From: Triatoma infestans
Taxonomy: Eukaryota > Arthropoda > Insecta > Hemiptera > Reduviidae
Reading direction: 5' to 3'
DNA length: 64,000 bases
NCBI GenBank assembly: GCA_011037195.1
Contig: JAAEAF010000392.1
Span: forward strand, 186,001 to 250,000
Shown: positions 1 to 12,493 of the stretch, in pieces
Numbering within the stretch: the stretch's first letter is position 1
How the letters are laid out: every line of letters starts with the position of its first letter
Notes under the pieces: model-generated
The model's database searches: none
What the model saw: the letters and a program-made list of their open reading frames with translations, nothing else
What the model was told of the DNA's origin: nothing
Made by a program: the position numbers and the translations under genes

Positions 1-299
1 TTTAATGGCACGAAATTTCGTTCATTAAATTTATTATTGTTTATTTAAATTTCAGGCGGCGGATAAGCCGGAAAGCGAACTGATCATTTGAAACATTGCA
101 CTGATATTTCTGTTAACCGACCAAACCATAAAGACCTTTTTTCTATCTTAAAAAGTTTCATGGACTTTAAATTCCATCCTTATAATACGATATTATATTA
201 ATCATTAGACTCTGAGTGTGTTTTTATACATATTATGTCTCCTTTAAAAATAGTCAGTTAAACTGTGAGCTTTTTTAGAAAATCATGACTGTGTGTTAC

Positions 300-1290
300 G
301 ATATATCAGTATTATGCCACTACCGGGAAAAACATGTATAGCTGCTGAAGCTATGCGTGCTCTATGTGAAATCGAAGGGGAAGTTGTCCTTGATTAGCAT
401 ACTGCCCGGTATTGGTTTCAAAAATTGAATTCTGATGATGAATTTAATAATGACCTTAGAGGAAAAGACAGGTTCAGAGTGGCCATCATTTGACGCTGAT
501 GAGGCTTTACGAGAAGCTATCGAGTCAAATCCAGTCACAAGTACTAACGCACTTGCTGCAGAGCTGGTAGCATCTGAAGACACCGTTACCCGCCATCATC
601 ATTCTAGGGAAAGGTAAGAAGGAAGTATTGCTTTTTAGACCTCAATGCGCCCCGCTTAGAGAATGGAAACTTGCCAACTTCTCTTAAAAAATCTATATGA
701 TACGCGCTTCTACAAAAGAATAGTGACAGTTGATGAAAAGTGGATTTATTGGCGAAATCTAAGACAGGTAGTCAGTGGTTGGATCGCGGTCAAACGGCAT
801 TTCCTGTAGATGCAAGAAGGCAAAACTATGTTGTACGTTTTCTGCAACTATGAAGGAATAATTCAACATAAATTCGTTCCCAATGAACTTTCAATAAATT
901 CCGACCTTTACTGTCCAGATAGAATATAGTCAGAAATGGTCCAGCTTTGGTCAATCGCAAACAAGTTTTGTTCCAGCAAGGCAATACACGGCTACACACC
1001 TCCCGTCAGATTAAAGAAAAATTGAAAAACTTGATGGCATTGAATTTCTTTTACATCCACTCTATAGCCCAGATTTAGCTCTATTCTTTCTTGATTTGTT
1101 TCGGTCATGGCACACTTTCTTATTAACTTCGCCGAAGTTGAAACTGGAATGCAGGAGTTACCAAGAACAGTATCAACGAGGGATCCAACAGCTGCAGACA
1201 GATGGCTTACAACAGTCAATCACAATGGGCTATTTCTTGAACATTAATAACCAATTCATAAAAGATAATAAAAAAATTGATTGATTTTTG
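300..1290 (+). pseudogene. mariner-family transposase relic
   Basis: Plus-strand translation in shifting frames reads like a mariner transposase. A helix-turn-helix part (AAEAMRALCEIEGE, then RYWFQKLNSDDEF) at about 335-460 is followed by a second HTH-like block (AIESNPVTSTNALAAELVAS) at 515-575. GSQWLDRGQTAFP lies near 770, PALVNRK and VLFQQGNTRLHTSRQ at 940-1,005, and LLHPLYSPDLAL at 1,050-1,085. Several stops and frameshifts break it, and one catalytic Asp region reads QQGN instead of QDN. It lies in the talin intron downstream of exon 36 and opposes the gene. Confidence 0.8.
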
Positions 1291-1299
1291 AAAAAGGTC

Positions 1300-2479
1300 A
1301 TTTCATATTATATATATTAATGTTCACAATCATTGCCTCGTAATAATAAGATATTACTTAGTGCTAGGGATAAAATAGAGGCGAACTAGAGAATTATCAT
1401 TACAATAGAAAGCAAATTAAAAACCTGGAAAGTCATCTTATTTGCGATATCCGTCCCACATATATGTAGAGATGATTGGGTTCTCAATTCTCAATAATAT
1501 TTGAGATTGTATCCGTCATTGGATGCTTTCTTTCTTTCTTTCCATCGTCAGAGTTTGTATAGAGATGTTGATTTGAAGAATTCTGACGATTGAGAAAAAA
1601 CCGAAATCTAACAGAATTAAAGAAAAGAAGGATCCTTGAAAAGAATACTATGGCAGATACAATGTATATGAGTGTCCTATATTTCTTTATCCAAAAAATT
1701 GTGTGATTATCAATGAAGAGCCAATGAGTTCTATTGCCAAAGAACTGGCTACATAAATCTGAGTGTTGATTCCCTAAAGTGTACATTGGTACAACCCTGA
1801 ATTCCTCTCTGTTTTCCTAACAATACGTTAAGCTTTTAATTCGAAGTAAATAAAATTTTCGTTTGAGTCAGACTACAATAGAGATACAATAAGAGTCTTC
1901 TAAATTTTAAATTCGAGAATACAAATATAGCTATTAAGCTAACGAAAGCTACAGAAATTTGCCAGGCTTAATCGAAGATTAATTCAATTAAAAAAAAATC
2001 AAACAGTTCAACTCTTACTGTGATTCTATACTTGAAAATATTTAACGTTATGTCAGTCAATTTTAATTTTAACTTAAAACTTTTTAAATTAAAATAATTT
2101 TCAAAAGCACATTTAAGTTCATGACACATCTTTTTACTATAACTACGAAACTCTGAAGAATGTCTTTAAATATGAACCTTTGATATGTAAAAGATCCTCA
2201 TTTGCAATGTATTTTAATTAATTTGAATTTATTTTTTCCGTATATCCAGAAACAATTTTTTCCCATGACGTAATAGCAAAGCAGTAAAAATATTCAAGTG
2301 AGAAGCTTAATGTTAATTAACCCTTCAAAACAGAGTTTAATAACAGCACTTAAGTTAATATTTAGTTAATATAAATTTACACATATTAGTAAATAAAAAG
2401 AAAACAATTAAGAAAATAAGAATTACTTTTAGCTGTAGAGTTTTGATTTTTAAGATGCTGGATAATAGGATTAATTTAC
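1300..2479. other. AT-rich talin intron sequence
   Basis: This is the part of the intron after exon 36. A short copy of the 44.2-kb hammerhead-bearing family (revcomp CTGACGATGG at about 1,542-1,551, followed by an AAAG tandem run) lies at 1,490-1,600. Its right half has lost the GAAAC segment. I see nothing else. Confidence 0.5.
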
Positions 2480-2605
2480 CTTGGCCGATTCCTTAAGAAT
2501 GTTCATAGTAGGATCATTGATGGATTTGCCGGATGCAGCTTTTGTTGCTTGTATTAAATCACCCAATGCTGAGGCCACATCTTTCACTGCATTAATCAGC
2601 ATCAC
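2480..2605 (-). CDS. rhea: talin exon 36: R11 end, last exon in window
   Basis: Residues 2109-2150: VMLINAVKDVASALGDLIQA, TKAASGKS and ILKESAK. The acceptor is ttgcAG and the donor AAG|GTAAAT is functional-looking, so the gene continues through an intron of more than 2.4 kb past the left window edge. Confidence 0.96.
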
Positions 2606-5600
2606 CTGCAAAGCATATGTTTTGGTGCCAGCTAGTAAGCAGTTGAGTAAATGCTTAAATAATGCATTAGTTGCAAGCATTAAATGAATTTTACTAGTTA
2701 TCATAATTATTATTAACATTTAAAAAGCAATTATTCTTTTTTTTTTTTGAAAATAAAAAAATGATGTAAATTTAATAATCAATATATAATGTATAGTTGA
2801 TTATAGAAGTGCATTTTATAAGAACGGCTATTATTTTATAGAATAGCTTATTTCCAAGATCCCCTGATCAACTTAAGATATTCAATTCAAGAATATTGAA
2901 CTTCTTGGTTATCGTAGATCTTTTGAATGGTTAGTGAAACTTTTGTGAGCAGAACCACTTTCATCGTTTTCTTGTCTGCCACAGAATTTTAGTGCCAGGG
3001 TTTAGATTTAAAATTACATTCTACACTCGACAGAGTTCTCTTATACATCCCAATAAAAACGAAAAGGTAAAATTATTTACTTAACTTTTTATTTCTCCTT
3101 TTTGTCTTACTGTGAAGAGGAAGTATTGCGTTCATGTCAAATTTTCGATATAGAGTTTTTACCGGAAATACACGTTTTGAGGTCCACGGAGTCCGAAAAT
3201 GGTTTTCAGGAAATTTCCTCATCGGAAGTACCACTTTGCAATGGATTTTTAGAGAGTATTAATTTGAATTAAATATGGTGCCGAAATTCTGAGTTTCAAG
3301 AAAATCGGTTGACCGGTTTTTTACTGAACAGTTTTTCAGTTTTCCTACTATTTCCTTTATAAAAAACCAACGGATTTCATTAAATTTGGTTTACTAACTA
3401 AACATAAAAGCCCTATATTTTTTGTTTGAAACATTCTTCCCAGAAAAGAAGTTTTAGTGACGGGGGAGATTATGTTTTCCTCATAAAGGTCATTTTATTA
3501 AATTTAGATTCTTCCATTGATATAGAATAGAAGATAAGTAAACATTTTTAAAACTTGTAAGTTTGAAGAAAATTTCTCAATTATAAAACTAAGAAAGTTG
3601 CAAAAGACAAAATCCCGCGAGTGTTTTTCCCACCAGATTTTTGTTTATGTTCTTATAAATATTATATACTTAAATCAAGCAAAATGTTGGTTGGCTGGGG
3701 CCAAAGAAAAACAACTTTTTAACTATTACAAATTTATTCTTTGGCCCCTGCCAACTAACATTGTGCTTGATTTATTAACAATGGCCAAACATAACTGTTG
3801 TTTATATCATTATATTTTTAATTCCATATTTACAAATATTGATGAATATAAGTTACACATAATGGTATGTGATAGAAATGATAAAGATTTAATTTTAAAA
3901 GTTTACATTCATAATGCGTACGAATTAGGCAAAATAATTTTTTTGTTTAACCAAACGGTAAATGCAATGCTGAAGAGAGAATATCTTATAGAAAAAAAAA
4001 AGCCTTGCACCAATTTACTCCATTAGTCGTAATCATAGCTACAAAAAATTATAAAAGGCATTGAATGCAAGGGCTTCTTGAAAGAGTTGTTTTCTAAATC
4101 ATGAAACCCTATATGGGAATAGTCAGTCTCGGGTTATGACGCTGATATGATTGCTGGACAAAAGAAAAACCAATGGCGTTCATCTACTGAAACCATGGAA
4201 ACATCATACACAACACATAACCACCCAAAATGAGAGAGAAAGAAATCCAAAAAAAAAAAAGAAAATCAAGATGTCTCAGAATTCTCAAAATTTGTAGTTT
4301 TGGTGAAACCCAAGTTTGAAAAATTGACATCACATCAAACACTATGAGATTATTATCCGGAATAGTGCAATTCGAAAAAATAATGAATTAATATTTAAAA
4401 TCCTTTGCATTTTCTGTGTGAAGAAAACCGAAAATGGTGCTAACTTACGAAAAAATAAGGGAATTATTGATAAATTAGATGAATTTTGGCCAAATCACTT
4501 TAACTAGAAAATATCACTAAAACGAAGCATTTTGCTAAGACAAAACATGAACCTATAGACAGAATGAAAGACTTCTTATGTTTACTATATCTGGAACATC
4601 TTAAAAATTATGCCATATGGCTTTATTTACTTTAATAAAATATATTTACTGTTTTTTTATGCGCATCAACTACGATGGTTATTAGTGCCCATTTAATGTT
4701 ATTCAATAGCAACAAAAAATTGTAGTTTAAGTACGTCTTCTGCGCTTAAAACTTTTTTTAATTTACCAACTATTAATTACTTACTAAATTTATGATTATC
4801 ACTATTATACTATTGCTCTAGTCGTAAGTTTGCACATCATAGTTTTCATCCCATTTTATTTTATAAATATTAATTATTGGTGTATTGAATATTAATAAGT
4901 TTAATAAAGATAATTATAAGTTATTTTCCCCATTTTCAAAGATCTTTACTGATTTGTTATTTCTTGGTAACACTTTGAAATAAAGCAGCTATTATTAAAC
5001 CATTTATAGAAAAAGAAAGAAATTTTATTTAATCTCCGTGTTGTCTGAATTTAAAAACCAATTTCTTTATCATCTAAATTCGTTAATAATTTCATATTTG
5101 TTGTGGTGGTTGGTTCCGCAAAGCTGAAAAGCATCAGAGACATTTTCCCAGAGTGTATAAACTGAATTTGCTCTGTGCAAGTCTGTGTTATCACACTGTC
5201 TGAAAAACGCATCCTGAAGATGGGCGAATGCCCGAAACCGGTCGATGACCACAAAATGAAGCAGGCTATAATGGAAAATGTGTCTAATTTTATATTATTT
5301 GGATAAAACGATTAAATAACGATTTTTAAAAAAAATAACGATTCGGATGTAAAAAACTCATAAAATTCTAGAATGTTCATTAACAGAGCCACTACTGTTA
5401 CTATATATTCAAAAAACTCACCTGAGCTTCAGGATTGTTGCTACCTAAAGAAGCTGCACCAAATTTTACCACTTCTGCCAACTGAATAATCGTAGAAACT
5501 GCATTTTGAGCAGCAACAGCTAATTGTTCCTGAGAGCTTGCAGCACCTATGGCGTGTGAGATAGGTGATAAAATGTTTTCAGATTAGATTATGTCAACAG

Positions 5601-8600
5601 AAACAAATAATCAAAATCTGCCAAACAAGTAGTAAATTCAGGTGTATTCATTCTTATATTATTATAAGATTTACCTGCTACCAAAGTTTTAGTATCTTCA
5701 ACAAGGGCTTTAGCAGTTTTCAGAATATTTTCTCGATGATCAGCGAAAGTATCTCCCTCCGATTCAGCGTTCAGGGTCCCAGCAGTTGCAAACATTATTG
5801 TTGTATCCAAATCGCCAATGATACCGCTGACTGTGCTAGCAGCGTTTATACATGCTTGAGTTCCTCGAGATCCTGCCTGAAGAGCTGACAGCACCTGAGA
5901 AACCTGCCAAAAAAAAAAAAAAAAAAAAAATGATCACATACGGTAAAAAATTGCAAGAATCGTTATATGAGGAACGAGGATATGAGATAGTGTACCATAC
6001 TAATTTAAAAACGTATAAACTTGATTGAACAGAAGGTATATAAATGTAAATAATTACCTCGGCAGATACATCTTTGACAGAGTCTGTCAATGTCCTTACA
6101 GAAAGATCACCGACTACACTTGAATCGACGGTGTCATGGCATTTTGCGGCTGCTGTTACGGTAGCCACAATAGCACTTCCAAGAGAAACAACAGCTGTGG
6201 TGATTCGTCCTGCAACTTCGGGATTATGTGAAGTAACACGAGCACCTTGACAGTCTGTAGCCAATTTCACATAATGTTGAGTCAATTCTGATGAAAGCTG
6301 GCCTCCTTGACGTTTGATAGCCTGAATAAATAAAAAAATAGAATTTTGACATAAATAGATAAAGCACTTCAGACCCAAGAGTATTTTTTTTTGTAATTGA
6401 TATATTATACAGACCATTTCTTGTGCTATGCGAGCGATTTCTTTGGCTTCGCTAACCATTCTTGTTTGATAATCAACATAGCCATCGCCACCTTCCAGTA
6501 ATACTAAAGAGGATCTGGAAAAAGTAGTTATTTTTTTTTCTTGTTGTTACCTTCATATCACCCTACATGAATTTTAGATGTCTAATTTATTTAATTACTA
6601 GTAATAAAAAAAGTTGATAGTAGAACTTGAAATGGCAGTTCCAAGGCAAGCATGACATCGCAGCTTCCAAAATTTCTATAATACTTTACTTCTTGATAAT
6701 TAAACTTTGTCCATATGTATAGAAACTGCTAAAATATCGGAAACTATTGCATACACTTTACAGTGGTAACCCATTTTCTCAGGTCCAGAAAAAATGAGCT
6801 TGCTTAAATTATACATACAATTTACATTCCTAGGAGTTTTTTTATAGTAATCTGGTTGCTTCTTCTGGCTGGCTAATTAAAGTCCAAGGAGCTCAGTAGT
6901 TAAAATCCTTTTCTATTATTGTATTGTTCAGTAAGGACACATTACTATTATTATTATATCAATTTTTCTCTCGCCCAGCAAGGTGCCATAATGCAGCCTT
7001 GGGCTAGCTGTGCAAAGATGGACTGCCCTGCCACAAAATTTGAGCGGACACAGTTTGCGGCATTGGTGATCTAGACCTATATTGAGGAATTTTCTTACAA
7101 TGCGTGCAGTGCCAAGAAAGCACAGCACTATTTGCATTGTGAGAATATTCCTCTTAGATAGATAAACCTTCTACTATTATATTGAATAATCTGACACTTC
7201 TAAGCTGTGTCAATGTAGAGACTCAGATTTTAATTTCGAATCAGCGAGAACTACTTTTACCACATTTTGGAATTTATGAAATAATTTAATTGCAACTTAT
7301 CCGGAAATGTAAGATAAAATCAAAATTTCGTTTGAGTTGGAATGTACCTTTCATTAATAAATTTAAGTTAGACTAAACTTAACTTAGACATGAATAATTA
7401 CACTTAGCGCACAGAGTTATAGAATTAGAATAAAACTGTCAGAATTCATTGTGAAATAACACGAACCTAACCAAATGACAATTGTTTGAAAAGTTTTATA
7501 ATAAGATTATGCTTTTTGCCTTAATTTTTATTGAAACTTTATTTTTTAGTGAATAGATTTAGGGAAAAATGCCGCCTGATGAACTGCCAAAATGGGAGGA
7601 AAGTTTAAACTGCACAGGTACGCAAAAGGCTCATAATTCAAAGATAATTTAAAAATGCGTTGCCAAAAGATTTTCCTTCTGAGCAAAAAAGCAGATATTC
7701 TAATACAAACTGAGAGGGAAAATTTACCTATGTCGATTTGCAGTAATATCGTTCAGTTTAGAAACAGCTCTGTTTATTGTTTCAATCATTCTCACAGTTG
7801 CAACACCTTCTTCACTTGACAAACGGTCTATACTTGATGACAATTCTTCCATTGTTTCTTTACATCCTTCGGCACAATCATCCAATTCTCCGTGTAACTT
7901 GATTGCCTTATTCCAGTAAAACATTTCATTAGACTTATACTAATATTATAGATTCATAATAAATAAAATGAACACTAACCTTTGGATTACCACGGCATTC
8001 TTTAGTAGTGTGTACAAACTGCAAAACAGCTTCTGTCACAGATTTTGCTTGATTTAGAAGCACCATTTGCTGTTTTGAATGGGCCATATTAGATGCGACA
8101 GCAATTATCGCAGATACTAAGGGCTCTACATATGCGACCAGGCGGTTAACCTTAATCAAAATAAATGTACAAAATGAATTTATTCTTTGTTATTTAATGC
8201 AGTGATTATTAATTCTAGAATACTAGCTTGGTAGTAATTCATTTTTTCAAAACATTCAGTTAGCACCAGTTCAAATCCAATGTTAATCCAAATGCCATCA
8301 ATGAATTTAATAAAATTCATTAAATCCGCATGTAATATCGCAAAAACTCCATTAACTGATTCTATAAAGTGATGAACAAGCTTTCTATTTTCTTGTAGTC
8401 ATTGATATCTTAGGAGACAATTAGAAATAAAACTTACAGCATGTCCGATGTTTTCTGTCTCTCCTTTCGCAGCTAATCGAAGTGGTTCTATGCATTCTGT
8501 CATTTCGGCCAGCGCTGCTTGTACATTATCTGTGTATCCTCTCAACGACATACCTTTGTGCTGGGCCAAGCCAGTTGAAACAGCTACTAAGCATGCCTGA

Positions 8601-11600
8601 TCTAACTGTCTGATTTGTTCGGTTATGATTTCTAAGGCTTGTTCACATTGTTCTTGGCCAGGAGCACTATCTCTGCAATGTAATTACGTATTTTATGAAC
8701 ATGAATTTGTTAAACGGGCACTGTAAGTATTCCCAATATTTTAGAATTTTATTGCTGTTTCAATGAAGTAAATAATCGTTTAAATTCGAAATGAGTCGAA
8801 TACAGGTATTCGACAACTGTACAACCTGTATTGTGTTTTTCTGTATGTATGTGTGTCATATGAGCTTACTTATCACTTTTATTTGAAGCTATTTTTTAAT
8901 AAACTTGATATAAGGAGATTATCTTGTGACATAACGCTTATAGTTCCTCCATCTAAGTAATATTAAGGACATCTAAACATACAGGAAGAATTCCATTTTT
9001 TGATGAAAATTGGTCAATTAGAAAGTTGGGGATTACAGTAAGAGAAACATAAGAGATGTTTCACATAAGATTTTTTAACGCCCTTAAGATATTAAAAATA
9101 ACAAAATCTAATTAAGATAAACTAATTATTGTTATAATACCTTATTGCTGCCACCAGCCTCTTTATCGAATCTGAAACTCTTTTGGAATTATCTGCCATA
9201 TTTAACCAAGTAGGTGGATCTTTTGGCGTTACTACTAATGATTTTGCTGCTCTGACCATATCAGCAGCCGCTCGCACAATTTCACCAGCAGCGTCTACTA
9301 TGGGAGCTTGGGCAATTCTTGCAGTTGGCGACATAACAGCTCTTTCTCCGGAGAATTCTCTAGATGAAGCATATTGTACAAGAGATTCCACAGCGTCCAA
9401 TACTGGACGGCAAGCTGCTGCACAGTTACGACGTTTGTCTTCACGATATTCGTTATCCATATCCAAAGCTGTAAAGAAGACATGTAGATATTTAGTAGAA
9501 ATTACTCCGATAGATATTGCAACAAATATAAAAAATAAGTATAAAATATTTTTAACTCTATCAACGTTTGAAGTAATTTACCTTTTATTTCTTTCACCAG
9601 ATTTGCAGTGGAATTAGCGACATCTTTAGCACTCTGTACAAACTGCCTTTTAGCTACAGTATTTGTAGTATTACAACTTGCCACTCGACATGCATTGCAT
9701 AGAGCACTTGTATGTTTAGCTATTTCTTTTGCAGCACCCATTACCTGTAAGCATTTAATAAAAGTTTGGAAATAAAATAATTAAAAAAAAATACTGAAAT
9801 TTCTTTGTATTAAAAACATTTTAAGATAAATGAACACAAAAAATTTATTTAGTGTTCCAACGAAGATATCCACCATGTAATTGATCTAATTTCAAGAAAA
9901 TTTAAATTTAATGAAAGTCTTCAAATAAGATCAAATTTACGCGATGATTAGAATACTTTGTGATTAGAATAATTGGAAAATATTAGAAAATAAAATATCT
10001 GCTAATGATGTTAAAAATTACAAAAAATGTTTTATATTATATAATTTCGATGTTGAGTTTAATTTTGATTTGGAAAGCATCTTTTCAGTATTAGGAGGAA
10101 GTTTTTAAGTTAGTCCTTGGATTAACCTACAACAGGATGACTTATAAAACTTGAACAAAAAACAGCGATAGCATTACATCATATTAACAACAAACAATAT
10201 TACCTCAGTTCTTCCTGGTGCAGCATTGCTGTCACAGAGTACATTGCAAGCCGCTGTAATATCAGTTAGTGCACGACAAAAAAGAGACTGATCTACAAGT
10301 CCAGCTGTACCCGCTTTGCTTCCAGGTTGTGCCACGCCTACTAAATAAGCCGCTTGTGCAGCTGCCTCTACTAAACTGCAAACTGATTGCCCCACAGAAC
10401 GTACACTCTCTCCAAACTGTTCATATTGTGATGAACGTGCATGATTAGCGATACCAGTCATACCGTTACCTAAATGGAAAGTTATTAAACATTAATTATT
10501 TCAACATTAATTAACGCCTTGTTACCCACAATTTTTTTTTTCAATTAGTTGAAAAGTGGTTGGATTTCCAAGTTCTGGACGGTATTTGAGATTGGGTCCA
10601 TCATAGATTGATTTCTTGTTGCAGACCTCTTTCGGATGTTCATCCATCCGTCAATGTTTTGTTTGGCGATAAAGTGCAGAAATGTCGACTTTCACTATAT
10701 AAGATTCCATCAAAGGACACATTTTATATTGGGGAAGTTATGGTGTTACAAATTTTTGCTTTGCAGCACTTTTTCTGAACAACAACAGGGAAAAGAAAAG
10801 TTGGAGGAAAATCTCAAAAAATCGGTTAACCCGAAGTGCTTCTTTACAGAATTGGTTTTTGAATTTTCTCAAAAGCAGCTACGATTTTCTTTAATTTTGT
10901 AATGTTCCGTGCAAAGAGATAAAACTATAACTTTTATTTGAAACATTTTCGGACTATTCTGTGGGACCTATCAGTTAGGTTAAAATTTAAGCTGTCGCAA
11001 CATACTTTATTAGTTTGAGAGGAGAACACTTCCATACTAGGTACACTAAGTTATATCTGATAACTCGTATCACCTTTTTTATGAAGCCCAACTAACTGAA
11101 GGTTAGTTTAGTAATGTTTTCTAATTGAAAAAAAAGTATGTTTGCGTTAAGAGAAAGACGTGTGAGTGTTTCATCTCAAGATTTTTTAAATTTGTCTTTT
11201 AAATATTATTTACCTAATGCTTTGCTGCTATCGGTGACTTTATCCAAACATTCGAAATATGTATAACTATTTACTGGTTGAGAAAGCTGATCCAATAAAG
11301 GCCGCATACTTTCTATACTTCTGATTGTATTGTCACAATCTTTTTGTCCTGGTGCTGCGGAAGTACATACGTCTACCAGATTGTTGATACTTTCCGTAAC
11401 GGCTCTGTAATAATAAAAGAACAGCGTTAAAGGGATAAAAGCATTCTATTGTAGCATTCAATTATTTTACTAGCTGCAAACTTATAGTTGACCGGTATTG
11501 CTAACAAAATAATATACAGAATCCCCTTACCATCCTAACCAGTAGCTTACAACAGTTCTAAGCCGTTTATGAACGGCTCTCAATCAGGTAGGAATCTGTG

Positions 11601-12460
11601 CTTAATCATTTGAGGGAAAACTAAGAAGTAGTATGCTATTAATAAATTTATTTGAAATTAATTTAAAAAAAATACTTGACGAAATTTTTGAACGCATGAC
11701 ATTCTACTACATTTAAGTTATCAGACAAACGAAACACTATTGCAACGTGCCTTCATTCCTCATCTTTATCTATCACTCGGTACATTTAGTTCAAATATTC
11801 CATTTTTAATATAATACTAATAGAACTACCACTTCCACTAAGAGTCATGTTAAAGAACCGCGCTACCTGCGAACATCATTCAACACTAGAGCTACTTTAC
11901 TTCAATTACTTCTAAAGGATATGTGTATGTGGAGGATTAATTACTTCTAATGGACATACTTATATGTCTAAAGGATATATATATATATTGTTGAAAATAA
12001 GAAAGCAATATAAGAGTTTCAAACATTGGTTCATGTTTCTTCGAAAATTTCAAAATTTTCAATAACTAGAACATATCAATTTTTAAAGCTAAATAATAAT
12101 GAAATATACATTTTATAAAGAAATGAAAAATGATGTAAACATACCTCGCTGCTCCAGTAAGCCTGTTGTACGCATTTGGAGAACTGGGATCTACAGAGAC
12201 AGATTTTGCTGTGGTTAGTAAACGTGAAGAAACTACCGTCACATTCTTTAGAGATATGACCATTTTATTTTGTACTTCACTATCCTGTAACAGTGACACA
12301 ATTTATGTGATTTTAATCAAACTGAACTAAACAATAAATAGGTACTGTTTTCTTGCTCTAACTGCTGCAGGAGGAAGTAAGCAGTGCGATCGTGTCAAAT
12401 GTTCGTGATCAAGTTTTCACCGGAAGTACGCGTTTTGAGGTCCTTTGAGTACTAAAAAGT

Positions 12461-12493
<33 letters not shown>

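Noticed and set aside
3598..4026. 142-codon plus-strand open frame
   Set aside because: It contains the two arms of the 102-nt hairpin, has low-complexity, Ile/Asn/Lys-rich composition and no recognisable family; it is better explained by chance in AT-rich DNA.
5836..6459. 207-codon minus-strand open frame as a gene
   Set aside because: It spans parts of talin exons 32-34 and the introns between them; only the exon parts are coding.
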